NCBI RefSeq assembly: GCF_014855515.1
Contig: NZ_JACYFK010000007.1
Coordinates: 1-64,000, forward strand
Direction: 5' to 3'
Origin: Euzebyella marina
GTDB taxonomy: Bacteria; Bacteroidota; Bacteroidia; Flavobacteriales; Flavobacteriaceae
Length of the DNA stretch: 64,000 nt
Positions 45,399 to 53,572 of this stretch are shown here, in pieces. The notes below the pieces were generated by a model, which saw only the letters and a program-made list of their open reading frames with translations, had not been told where the DNA came from and searched no databases. Made by a program: the position numbers and the translations under genes. The first letter of the stretch is position 1; every line of letters starts with the position of its first letter.

Positions 45399-46238
45399 TC
45401 ATTCATCCAAGGAATCCATACGATGTTGAAGAGCATCGATCAATTTCTCTAAAAACCGTGTTCTAGTGGTTTTTCGTGATCGAATTTCAATAAAGGTGTG
45501 GTAATAGTTGCCAAGGTCAATATTATAAAAATGTTCAAAATGAGAAGCCATTTCCTTTATGTCTACGGTACCACCATTAATCGATTGACTGGCATGAAGG
45601 GCGTATATAAGTTCTATAAGATCTGTTTTACTTCCAGTCCAGAATAATTTTGATGGTTTTTCCATTGCAATGGATTTTTGAGTTTCAAGGTTAATATTTA
45701 AATCATCAATCTCCTTTTTAAGGTATACAATGAGCATATCGTATGCCATTATGGTGGAAACAGTACCGTCATGGCACGTAGAAAATTGATCATCAATTAA
45801 AAAATGAAATGATTCCAGAGGTAGTCTTAGATCGCGGTTTCCCCTTATAAAATACTGTTCGTCCAATGACATGGCACCCCGTCGGTAATAATTATAAAAT
45901 TCTAAGTTATCATTGAAAAAGGCTTGAAGCTTATCAATTTGATTTTGAAGGTATTTGATTTGTGCCGCGTCATTACCCCGAGGTCTCTTGCTTTCTAAAT
46001 TAAATAACTTCACATAATAAATTAGCTTACTAAAGATTTGAGGTTTGATATGCTTAAAGAAATAGATCTCATCCTCAGGGGTGGCAAAAGGCTTGCCAGC
46101 TATTTCCTTTTGAAGTTGCCGAATGCTTTTCTCTACCAATACAATGCCTTTTTCGGCCTTGAAAAGAACATCTCCCTTCCCTCCTTCCAAGGCGTCCAAA
46201 TGCGACTCAAAGACCGATAGCAACTTTAGGTATTTCAT
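45399..46238 (-). CDS. RteC-like regulator of conjugative transfer
   Basis: 279 residues. The RteC pattern is visible: LIYYVKLFNLESKRPRG, QIDKLQAFFNDNLEFYNYYRRGAMSLDEQYF, and LPLESFHFLIDDQFSTCHDGTVSTIMAYDMLIVYL. In CTnDOT, RteC is a DNA-binding activator of excision-region genes. Here it is three bp after the oxoamine synthase/GNAT fusion gene and in front of the helix-turn-helix operon that carries the repeated CCCAAG/CTTGGG sites, which are plausible targets. Confidence 0.88.
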   Translation of the reverse strand: MKYLKLLSVFESHLDALEGGKGDVLFKAEKGIVLVEKSIRQLQKEIAGKPFATPEDEIYFFKHIKPQIFSKLIYYVKLFNLESKRPRGNDAAQIKYLQNQIDKLQAFFNDNLEFYNYYRRGAMSLDEQYFIRGNRDLRLPLESFHFLIDDQFSTCHDGTVSTIMAYDMLIVYLKKEIDDLNINLETQKSIAMEKPSKLFWTGSKTDLIELIYALHASQSINGGTVDIKEMASHFEHFYNIDLGNYYHTFIEIRSRKTTRTRFLEKLIDALQHRMDSLDE

Positions 46239-46241
46239 CCA

Positions 46242-48653
46242 TCAACTCTTATTTTGTCCTTCCATAAGACCTAAAAATTCCAATTTATAATTATCACGAG
46301 TCTGTAAAAAAGCATAGACTTCATGAACCTGTGCGCCCAATTTTCTTTTTTCAAAGGACGCTGTCATACCAAAATCAATTTTATCCAAGTTCAAGGCCAT
46401 GGCTCGTTTGATAGTCTGATAGAGTAGTTGACGGTAAAGGTGATAACTGGTAATGTAGCGATAATCCATTCCAACAAAGGCAGGGATATAATTACCCAGC
46501 GTGTTGATATAACAGAACATCACGCCAATTAAGGGCATTCCTGATTCGCTTTTCAATCGTAGTATTATAAATTCCCAATTAGGGTTGGAAGCCATTTGGT
46601 CCAACATACTTATGGGCAATGGAAAAGTATTTAAACCTAAATTATTTTTTTGAACATTGAGATAGAGCTTATACAAATGTTCCCGCTCCTCCGAGTTGAC
46701 GTTCTGTAAAATTTCAATTTGGAATTCCGCCTCATAGGGTAAAATCTCTTTTCGAAAATGCCTTCTGTTTCTGGGCGAGAGTTGAGCAATATGACTTTCT
46801 GCGGTAATTCCTAACGGTAATGGCAGCGAACAGGTATCTGGCATTCTTATCTTCATATACCCTTGGTTAAAAAGGAAGCTCTGAAGGCGATTTTCTTTGC
46901 TAAAATCACGAAAAACCACCATTTGGGCCCCTGTATCACCTTCCATTTTTTCTATAGCTAGAATAAATAAGTGCAAGGCCTTTTTATATAGCGGATGCTT
47001 TTCATTTAAAAAAATATGCTTTCCCTCTGTAAATAAGGATCCCATTGAAAGCACTTTTGATGTCATGTAATATGGATTTCCTTTTCTTTTTGCCTCCAAT
47101 TCCTGGGACACATTTTCTGGTGAAAGCATATCATCCTTCCATAAAGAAATAGTCATAAAGGTTAGAAGAACAGGAATACCCTCGGAATCCTGAATGATGA
47201 TATATTGAAACTGCCAATTGTTTTCTATCGCCGAGTTATTCTTAAAGTTTTTCTCAAGCCATAACAGCCCATCCCAATTAAACAAACCGTTCCTACCCAA
47301 ATTGGAATCCCATAATTCTTTATCAACCTTCTCAATAGTTTGGTACACCTTTACAAGTAATTTGCTGTCATTTTTAAAGCTTGGATTCGATGAGGAATGG
47401 ATTCCAAAGGCTCTTTTAATTCTATCGGTGGATGTGACCGTTTCTTGCAAAACCTTCGGATAATGATGCTCTAAAGCTTCGGCCAAGGCTTTGATATCAT
47501 CGAGCTGGTTATGTCGAGATATAGTAATACGGATACCTGTATTTTTAACGGGAACGGCTGGAAACATTCCCAAGTTCGTATAAAAACCGTCGTCCATTAA
47601 ACGTCGAACCAATTTATATCCCGTTTCAGGCGCACCCGTGCCCACATAGAAAACGGGAGAGTTATTGTCGTCAATAATCACTACTTCCCTTAACTTCAAT
47701 AAATCATTAAAATACTGGATACGAGTACTTAGTTCCTCTTGTAATTGATAAATTTCCTTGGAAAGATGGATTTTGGACGAAGCAATGGCCGCCCCTACTG
47801 CTGAGGGTTCTAACTGAGCCGAAAAAGTTAAAGGTCCACCAAAAGTCTTAATTTTTTGATATAGCTTTTCGTTTGGACATATGAGTACCGCTCCACTTGC
47901 TCCAAAGGTTTTGCTCAATGTACCAAATACCAAAACTTGATCGGACAATTCCTTTAACTGATCCAAAACGTATCCTGTTCCGTTTTTTCCAATCCAGCTC
48001 ATCCCATGTACATCATCAAAATATAAATGCAATTGGGGATATTTTTTTGCCAATTCCATTAATTGAACTACTGGGGCATAATCACCAAACATCGAATAAA
48101 TGCCATCGGCCATATACCAAATTTTTCTCCGTTTTATATGAAATTTGATTCTGTCTTCCAACATTTGTAAATGATTATGCCTAATCATATCCAAAGCGAC
48201 CCCTTGTGACTTCAGCAGTCGGCATGCTGACTGAACGCTCCAGTGAACCTGATGATCTAGAATGATTGCGTCGTTCGTACCGACAATGCTCGGAATGACC
48301 CCAAGATGTCCCAAAGTGCTATTTTTAGTTACCACTATGGGATACCCATACATTTGATTCAAATGGAATTCCAACTGCTCATATAAAGGATGGGAAATGT
48401 AGGATTTGGATAAGGGGAACTGGGTGCCATAATTATCAATGGCCGCCATAGCTGCAGACTTCAAACGCTCGTCTTGTTCTAAACCAAGATATCCGGTCGT
48501 TCCGAAATGCATGAGCGATTTTCCTTTTACGGAGATATGTCTTCCCGTAAAATGATCTCCTTCAGCGTATAGATGCAAGACCCCTTCTCGAGAAGCGTTC
48601 GTCATCAGGTCGTGTACGGTGTCTAAAAAGTTATTGTGTCTGATTTTTGCCAT
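46242..48653 (-). CDS. Alpha-oxoamine synthase fused to a FemAB/GNAT-type acyltransferase
   Basis: 803 residues from the ATG at 48653 (MAKIRHNNFL). Residues 1-~415 form a PLP-dependent alpha-oxoamine synthase (BioF/serine-palmitoyltransferase relatives): YFDDVHGMSWIGKNGTG cofactor pocket, Lys in FGTLSKTFGASGAV, and NTGIRITISRHN near the C-terminus. Residues ~430-803 are a FemAB-like/GNAT acyltransferase (SPRNRRHFRKEIL, GVMFCYINTLGNYIPAFVGMDYRY, DKIDFGMTASFEKRKLG). Such fusions suggest decarboxylative condensation of an amino acid with an acyl thioester, then N-acylation. It is co-transcribed with rteC (3-bp gap), so it is element cargo rather than core metabolism. Confidence 0.85.
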   Translation of the reverse strand: MAKIRHNNFLDTVHDLMTNASREGVLHLYAEGDHFTGRHISVKGKSLMHFGTTGYLGLEQDERLKSAAMAAIDNYGTQFPLSKSYISHPLYEQLEFHLNQMYGYPIVVTKNSTLGHLGVIPSIVGTNDAIILDHQVHWSVQSACRLLKSQGVALDMIRHNHLQMLEDRIKFHIKRRKIWYMADGIYSMFGDYAPVVQLMELAKKYPQLHLYFDDVHGMSWIGKNGTGYVLDQLKELSDQVLVFGTLSKTFGASGAVLICPNEKLYQKIKTFGGPLTFSAQLEPSAVGAAIASSKIHLSKEIYQLQEELSTRIQYFNDLLKLREVVIIDDNNSPVFYVGTGAPETGYKLVRRLMDDGFYTNLGMFPAVPVKNTGIRITISRHNQLDDIKALAEALEHHYPKVLQETVTSTDRIKRAFGIHSSSNPSFKNDSKLLVKVYQTIEKVDKELWDSNLGRNGLFNWDGLLWLEKNFKNNSAIENNWQFQYIIIQDSEGIPVLLTFMTISLWKDDMLSPENVSQELEAKRKGNPYYMTSKVLSMGSLFTEGKHIFLNEKHPLYKKALHLFILAIEKMEGDTGAQMVVFRDFSKENRLQSFLFNQGYMKIRMPDTCSLPLPLGITAESHIAQLSPRNRRHFRKEILPYEAEFQIEILQNVNSEEREHLYKLYLNVQKNNLGLNTFPLPISMLDQMASNPNWEFIILRLKSESGMPLIGVMFCYINTLGNYIPAFVGMDYRYITSYHLYRQLLYQTIKRAMALNLDKIDFGMTASFEKRKLGAQVHEVYAFLQTRDNYKLEFLGLMEGQNKS

Positions 48654-48718
48654 GATATGATATGATTTATCATAAAATGTACTTTGAATCGTAGGAATAA
48701 TTAGATACCACATATATA

Positions 48719-48757
48719 TTAATCCTTTTAACGTATGTTTTAATCCTTCTTACGTAT
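48719..48757. promoter_or_regulatory. Tandem direct-repeat operator, AraC-type
   Basis: TTAATCCTTTTAACGTAT (48719-48736) and TTAATCCTTCTTACGTAT (48740-48757) share 16 of 18 bases and start 21 bp apart, two helical turns, the typical spacing of AraC-family half-sites. It lies between the divergent oxoamine synthase gene (minus) and the DUF7793-AraC operon (plus). Confidence 0.68.
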
Positions 48758-48811
48758 AAATTTCCCTTATATGTAGGGCTTTAAAGGTCTAATCAAAATT
48801 TTCAATCATCA

Positions 48812-48819
48812 TATTTTTG
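48812..48819 (+). promoter_or_regulatory. -7 box of the DUF7793-AraC operon
   Basis: TATTTTTG matches the Bacteroidota -7 consensus TAnnTTTG, 32 bp ahead of the ATG at 48852. No clear -33 TTG element is visible. The upstream tandem repeats end 55 bp earlier. Confidence 0.45.
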
Positions 48820-48851
48820 TAATTTCAACTTTGATTACCAGTTTTCTAACC

Positions 48852-49262
48852 ATGATGCGAATTTTTTTTGAAAATGAATATGCTGTTTATAGTGTCGAGA
48901 AAAATATAGTCCATATTGCCTATAAGCCCGGTATAGCTATTAACCGAACAGCTGCAATTCAAATCGTAAAGGACAGGATTGCCTTTCAAGAGGAACAATC
49001 CTATCCCATTTTATGCGATATTCGACAGCTGAGAAAAATAGATAAGCCGGCTCGAGATTATCTTGCCTTGGAAGGTTCAACCTTGGTGAAGGCATTGGCA
49101 TTTATGATTGATTCCCCAGTAACGGACGCCATGATTCAATTTTACATTCGCACCAACCATTCTTCTATTCCAACCGCATCTTTTTACCAAAAGGAAAAAG
49201 CCATTGGATTTCTACAGCGATTTCTTAGCTTCCTAGTGTTACTGGGATTGTTTATTATTTAG
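48852..49262 (+). CDS. DUF7793-type protein (STAS/SpoIIAA-like)
   Basis: 136 residues from the ATG at 48852 (an ATG at 48855 is equally possible). Body: a beta-rich N-terminus with a KNIVHIAYKPGIAINRTAAIQIVKDR helix, then YPILCDIRQLRKIDKPARDYLALE, typical of the STAS-like DUF7793 family. No membrane segment except a hydrophobic C-terminal FLVLLGLFII stretch. In Bacteroidetes this family sits beside PAS/AraC regulators and is thought to be a partner. It is 32 bp ahead of the AraC gene, same operon. Confidence 0.68.
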   Translation: MMRIFFENEYAVYSVEKNIVHIAYKPGIAINRTAAIQIVKDRIAFQEEQSYPILCDIRQLRKIDKPARDYLALEGSTLVKALAFMIDSPVTDAMIQFYIRTNHSSIPTASFYQKEKAIGFLQRFLSFLVLLGLFII

Positions 49263-49294
49263 ATAGATTACGAAAATGTCTTTAAACTAAAAAA

Positions 49295-50257
49295 ATGTCA
49301 CCATATAGATCGGATAAAAGATTACAGGAAATTCAGCATATGCTTATGGAAATGGCCAGCGGAAATTTCTTTTATAGAGTGAGAACTTCTAGCGCAAATG
49401 ACAATGTGGAAGCCTTGTCCATTGTTCTAAATATGCTTGCAGAAGAAATACAGGAATCCTTTTATCATCAAGGTTTTGTAAATAATCAAAATACAACCAC
49501 CCATCTAATTCAGATGAGCTTTTTGCTGGATCAATCCGGAAGAATACAGATGGTTAATCAAAAGGCTTGCAGTGTGCTATCAAGGTTATGCAATACCATG
49601 GTACAGAAACCATTTGAAGATCTTCTTTGCGATAAATCCAAAGAAATTTGGAAGAACAAATGGAAAACCTTTTGTAAACGCAAGGTCTATGATACGATTA
49701 TGGAGCTTAGATTTATCACCCATGAGAACCTCACCATTCCAAATCGATGTTACGTAACTTCATTTGTAAATCCCGATTCGGGGGATTTGAGCGTCCTAGT
49801 TAACGTCATTCAAACTACAATGGGAAAAAATACTGGTTTGGATAAAAAAGACTACCAACTCCCATCGAAAGGAAGCATGAAAGAACCTAAAAAGTCAAAG
49901 GTTCGGTTGAGTTATGATGATATTAGAAAAATTAGACAAGGAAAGGATATGATTCTTAATAACCTTGAAATGGACCCTCCCCATTTGAAGGATTTGGCTC
50001 ATCAATTAGGGACCAATGAATTCAAGTTAAAATATGGTTTTAAGGAACTATATGGCACTACAGTGCACAAATTTTTGGTAAGGGAGCGTCTTCGCAAAGC
50101 AAAGACGATGGTGCAATATACTCAGTTACCGTTCAAAACTATCGGTAAAATGGTAGGCTTCAAAAGTTTCCCACATTTCTCTTGGGCATTTAAGGAAAGG
50201 TATGGGGATTCCCCCCGCTATTACCGGGCAAAAATGAAAAGGGAGGAAGTTACATAA
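49295..50257 (+). CDS. AraC-family regulator with HAMP-like and PAS-like domains
   Basis: 320 residues, no transmembrane helix. Residues 5-55 resemble a HAMP unit (MLMEMASGNFFYRVRTSSANDN, LNMLAEEI), residues 65-175 a PAS domain (FLLDQSGRIQMVNQKACSVL), and about 210-310 the AraC DNA-binding domain with two helix-turn-helix motifs (HLKDLAHQLGTNEFKLKYGFKEL and LPFKTIGKMVGFKSFPHFSWAFKERYG). HAMP-PAS-AraC without a membrane part suggests a soluble sensory regulator. Co-directional with the MauE-like and DUF6520 genes, and the tandem 21-bp repeats upstream of the operon are likely binding sites. Confidence 0.88.
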   Translation: MSPYRSDKRLQEIQHMLMEMASGNFFYRVRTSSANDNVEALSIVLNMLAEEIQESFYHQGFVNNQNTTTHLIQMSFLLDQSGRIQMVNQKACSVLSRLCNTMVQKPFEDLLCDKSKEIWKNKWKTFCKRKVYDTIMELRFITHENLTIPNRCYVTSFVNPDSGDLSVLVNVIQTTMGKNTGLDKKDYQLPSKGSMKEPKKSKVRLSYDDIRKIRQGKDMILNNLEMDPPHLKDLAHQLGTNEFKLKYGFKELYGTTVHKFLVRERLRKAKTMVQYTQLPFKTIGKMVGFKSFPHFSWAFKERYGDSPRYYRAKMKREEVT

Positions 50258-50330
50258 TCCCTCAGGGCTACATAAATATCCTTTTCAAGTAAATCAGTCT
50301 TCCGAAATTCACCATATCAATCCAAAAGAT

Positions 50331-50780
50331 ATGGGCACTAAACAAATTTCCCGAAAAGTTCTCTTACTAATAAGAGCCTTCTTTATTTTTCTTTTCACCT
50401 ATACGGCGGTCAGTAAATTTATTTATCTAATGGAATTTGAAGCTCAATTGGTGCGATTTCCCCTACTCGCTCCCTATAATCACTTCATCTCCATTACAAT
50501 TCCAGCGATTGAATTAACCATAGCCTGTTTATGGCTGTTTAGAGCAACTACGTATTTAGCTATCTATTCTAGCTTGGTATTGCTCTCTATATATACGGTT
50601 TACATCCTTTATGTTTTAGAATTTAGTAACTCCATTCCCTGTTCTTGCGGGGGTATCATCTCATCTTTGAGTTGGAAAGGGCACCTCTTAATGAATATGG
50701 GTTTCATACTTCAGTTAATCCTTGGCCTTTACCTCCTGAAGGTTTTGAATAAAAATAGACATAATTATCGTACTACGTAG
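50331..50780 (+). CDS. MauE/DoxX-family membrane protein
   Basis: 149 residues with four helices (about 10-30, 50-70, 76-97, 115-140) and the characteristic SIPCSCGGIIS motif (C104, C106) followed by LSWKGHLLMNMGF. The MauE-like subfamily is tied to disulfide exchange across the membrane, supplying reducing power or cysteine redox control to secreted or quinone-bearing proteins. It sits between the AraC regulator and the small Cys-containing DUF6520 protein, a combination common in Flavobacteriaceae, suggesting redox handling of that peptide. Confidence 0.86.
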   Translation: MGTKQISRKVLLLIRAFFIFLFTYTAVSKFIYLMEFEAQLVRFPLLAPYNHFISITIPAIELTIACLWLFRATTYLAIYSSLVLLSIYTVYILYVLEFSNSIPCSCGGIISSLSWKGHLLMNMGFILQLILGLYLLKVLNKNRHNYRTT

Positions 50781-50837
50781 TAATAGGGGAAGCCGAAAAC
50801 CTTCAAGAGTAGGCATCATTATTTAATACACAAATCC

Positions 50838-51083
50838 ATGAAAAATCGTTTTTTAAAACCCGTTCTTCCGGCATTTGCCATTTTATTAGCTATGGGACTC
50901 GCATTTGCTGATGCATCTCCTACGGCAGATAGAGAAGCTTATTACAAACCTCTCAATCAAGACTGGCAGCCGATTATGGTTGAAGAAGCTTGCTATCAAG
51001 GGGGAGATAACCAATGCTCTTACTTAGGGCATCAGTTGTACTCTTCACCCAGTTTTTCAAGCACTGCGTTGAGTAAACCATAA
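50838..51083 (+). CDS. DUF6520-type small secreted protein
   Basis: 81 residues. The signal peptide (MKNRFLKPVLPAFAILLAMGLAFA) matches the DUF6520 family start. The mature part of about 57 residues has two Cys in EEACYQGGDNQCSYLGHQLY and ends Ser/Pro-rich. DUF6520 proteins are encoded beside MauE-type genes in many Flavobacteriia. They may be exported peptides whose cysteine pair is oxidised with MauE help, but no function is known. The terminator hairpin at 51103 ends the operon. Confidence 0.78.
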   Translation: MKNRFLKPVLPAFAILLAMGLAFADASPTADREAYYKPLNQDWQPIMVEEACYQGGDNQCSYLGHQLYSSPSFSSTALSKP

Positions 51084-51102
51084 GCATTTGCTAATTGTAA
51101 TA

Positions 51103-51131
51103 GAAAGGTGCCCCTAACAAAGGCACCTTTC
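51103..51131. terminator. Bidirectional intrinsic terminator
   Basis: GAAAGGTGCC (51103-51112) pairs perfectly with GGCACCTTTC (51122-51131), loop of nine bases, followed by TTCG on the plus strand and TATTACAATTAG on the minus strand. It lies between two convergent units: the DUF6520 gene and the metalloprotease operon. Confidence 0.75.
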
Positions 51132-51195
51132 TTCGCTAATTCAAATCAACTGCATTGAATTTGACAAATCTCGCTAATTAGGTTTTAAATTAAAA

Positions 51196-53499
51196 TTACA
51201 AGATCCTATTGAGTGTATGAAGACATTTGGCCCAATGGCCCATTCGAACGGCTTTGGGATATTGGCGCATGTTTTTCTTTATCAAAGTTCGTAAATCCAT
51301 CAATTCTTGCCATAAAAGACCTTTGGAGTAATCAGAAGCAATAAAAAATTGGCTTTCCATATTCATAAAGTCCCCCTCTTGCTCCAATAATATTTTTATA
51401 ATATCAATGTAGGTCTTTTGAATAGCATCTCGTCTTCTATTACCGAGATTTAAAGTTTTGCTTTCGTAAAATAATCCTTTCTGCAATTTGGTAAGGAAGG
51501 AATGAAGGAATCCTCCATTTCCGCTTACCTCTTCCAAATATTCCAACCGTTTGAATCGATGGGCCGCTAACATTTCAACTAATAATTTCTGTTGTTCCTG
51601 TAAAACAATATCTGGAAAGGTTGAATAACTTACCTTCCTTAGAAAATCAGGGCTTGTTAACCATTTCGGCGGGTCAAAGGCCCACTTTAATAAGAAATCA
51701 AGCGCCTTGATTTGCTCTTCCCAAGGAATGGGTTCATACATCTGACCTGGCTGGTTCAGAGCTTTGTAATGAATCGCATATCCTCCGATGAGGGTGGAAA
51801 GGTGCTGCATGTGTTGGTAATATAGTTTTAGAGTTTTCCCATATAGGCGATTTAATTGACTATTATCCTTTTGATTTGCACATATGCCAGGTAATAGAGA
51901 TACTACCCGTTCCAAATTTTTAAGTGCGAGTTCGGTACTTTTTATGGGATTATCGGTTTCGACCACCTCATTAGAGGAGGTGGGCCCAATAACTTCCATT
52001 TGATTGTTATTGAATCGGTACCATGGAACCGAATCCTGCCAACGAATCATGCGTTCCAATACCTGTTTTTCTTCTTGAGCGGTAGTACCCCATGGAAATT
52101 CTTTATAGGCCCATTGAATTTGGTATTTATCCGTGGGGCCCACGTGTCGTAGCAACAAAGATGGAGAAATGCTATCCGATGGCTGCGGAATATTGGAGGT
52201 ACGCGTATAGTTCATGACACTTGGAGTATGTCTCATGGTGCGCAACCATTCCTCATCGTTCATTTTTTCCCAAGGATATTGGTATTCCCCAAAATTAGCA
52301 TCGATGAGACCAAATACATGTCCCGCCTCATGGGCTGCTATCACTTGAAACAATTCGCCAATCAATTCATCGGGAAAGGGCAATTTTCTTGCTCTTGCAT
52401 CCAATGGAGCTGCCCGAATAAAATAGTTTTCCATGACGGTACGTGCAGAAGCTCCCATAAAAATATCACCCCGAAGGATTTCACCGGATCTTTCATCTAT
52501 CAGGTGGCCAATGGTTCCCCCAAAATCTTTATTTTCAGAACCTCTTATATATTTCTTTGGATTCCAGTACACCACATTGGAATGGATGCTGTGTGCTTCC
52601 CAATCATTGAGGCTGTCCATTTCCTTGACCACGATGGCATCTTTAAAACCAGCCTGTTCGAAAGCCGGCAACCATTCTTCAATTCCCGCTTTTATATAAG
52701 GTCTCCACTGGGGCGGCACCTTCGGGGATATGAGAAACGAGATGGGTTTTTTGGGTACACTCCATTTTTGATTCTTAAATTTCTTTTCCAATCGCCACCT
52801 GGTAATGTTCGCCACTCCGTTTTGCAAATTAAATGGCGACCCCATTTTACTTTCGTAATAGAACCCCATTCGATAATCGTATCCCCTAGCCTTCATCGGT
52901 ATACCTAATTTAATGAGGCCGAAATAGATAGGGATTGAAAGTTTAGATTTCCTTCGCACCATACCCCTGCGCGTTTTAATGATGACTTCATCATCAAAAT
53001 TCTTGGCATCCAATAAAAGGGATAGACTTGGTACGGGGCTTCCAAAATCGACGCCATAATTGGGCCATTCAATTTCTTGATTTAGAAAGAAATCGGTAGC
53101 ATTGATCCAATGAGCGTCCCGTTCGGCCCCTTCCTTTTCTATAGGAAACCTTGCTAGCAAAGTATCTTCGAGGTATAAGCCTTCTTTAATGGGAATCATA
53201 ATTCCCGAGGTAGAGCGAATCGATTGGCGCATCAGCAGAATCTCATCGCGGTGTTTGACCCAGACCACCTGCATATAACCACGTCTCATATCGTCATAGC
53301 ACGTTAACAACATGGGCGCATTAAAAAGGGTTTCTGGAATTTTGAGGTACAACTGGTTCCCTTTAATTCTAGAGCTGATAAAAGAAGTTTCTTGACCCAA
53401 ATTATCCATGGACGGATTATCCGTTGGGATTATTAAAGGACTTTGTGGATATCCCCACATATAAATCCATAACAAGGCGATCCATACACTATATTTCAT
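51196..53499 (-). CDS. Secreted zinc-dependent metalloprotease (DUF4953/DUF5117 type)
   Basis: 767 residues. Signal peptide of about 20 residues (ending GYPQS). Zinc-binding HExxH at H390-E391-xx-H394 in AAHEAGHVFGLID, within the DUF4953/DUF5117 zinc metalloprotease arrangement: N-terminal DUF5117-like beta part (30-220), metzincin-like centre and long helical C-terminal part. Exported proteases of this kind occur with SusC/SusD pairs in Flavobacteriaceae and are thought to release peptides for uptake. It is the last gene of the SusC-SusD-protease unit (73 bp after susD), convergent with the DUF6520 operon. Confidence 0.9.
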   Translation of the reverse strand: MKYSVWIALLWIYMWGYPQSPLIIPTDNPSMDNLGQETSFISSRIKGNQLYLKIPETLFNAPMLLTCYDDMRRGYMQVVWVKHRDEILLMRQSIRSTSGIMIPIKEGLYLEDTLLARFPIEKEGAERDAHWINATDFFLNQEIEWPNYGVDFGSPVPSLSLLLDAKNFDDEVIIKTRRGMVRRKSKLSIPIYFGLIKLGIPMKARGYDYRMGFYYESKMGSPFNLQNGVANITRWRLEKKFKNQKWSVPKKPISFLISPKVPPQWRPYIKAGIEEWLPAFEQAGFKDAIVVKEMDSLNDWEAHSIHSNVVYWNPKKYIRGSENKDFGGTIGHLIDERSGEILRGDIFMGASARTVMENYFIRAAPLDARARKLPFPDELIGELFQVIAAHEAGHVFGLIDANFGEYQYPWEKMNDEEWLRTMRHTPSVMNYTRTSNIPQPSDSISPSLLLRHVGPTDKYQIQWAYKEFPWGTTAQEEKQVLERMIRWQDSVPWYRFNNNQMEVIGPTSSNEVVETDNPIKSTELALKNLERVVSLLPGICANQKDNSQLNRLYGKTLKLYYQHMQHLSTLIGGYAIHYKALNQPGQMYEPIPWEEQIKALDFLLKWAFDPPKWLTSPDFLRKVSYSTFPDIVLQEQQKLLVEMLAAHRFKRLEYLEEVSGNGGFLHSFLTKLQKGLFYESKTLNLGNRRRDAIQKTYIDIIKILLEQEGDFMNMESQFFIASDYSKGLLWQELMDLRTLIKKNMRQYPKAVRMGHWAKCLHTLNRIL

Positions 53500-53572
53500 C
53501 TCAATTTCAATTTTGGGTTTAGAACTCTCCTAACTGTATTAATGAAAGGATCTTGAAGCCTAAGAATTAACA

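Noticed and set aside
52228-52908. 226-residue plus-strand frame
   Set aside because: Antisense to the metalloprotease gene; no motif or start context, and the minus-strand protein is well supported.
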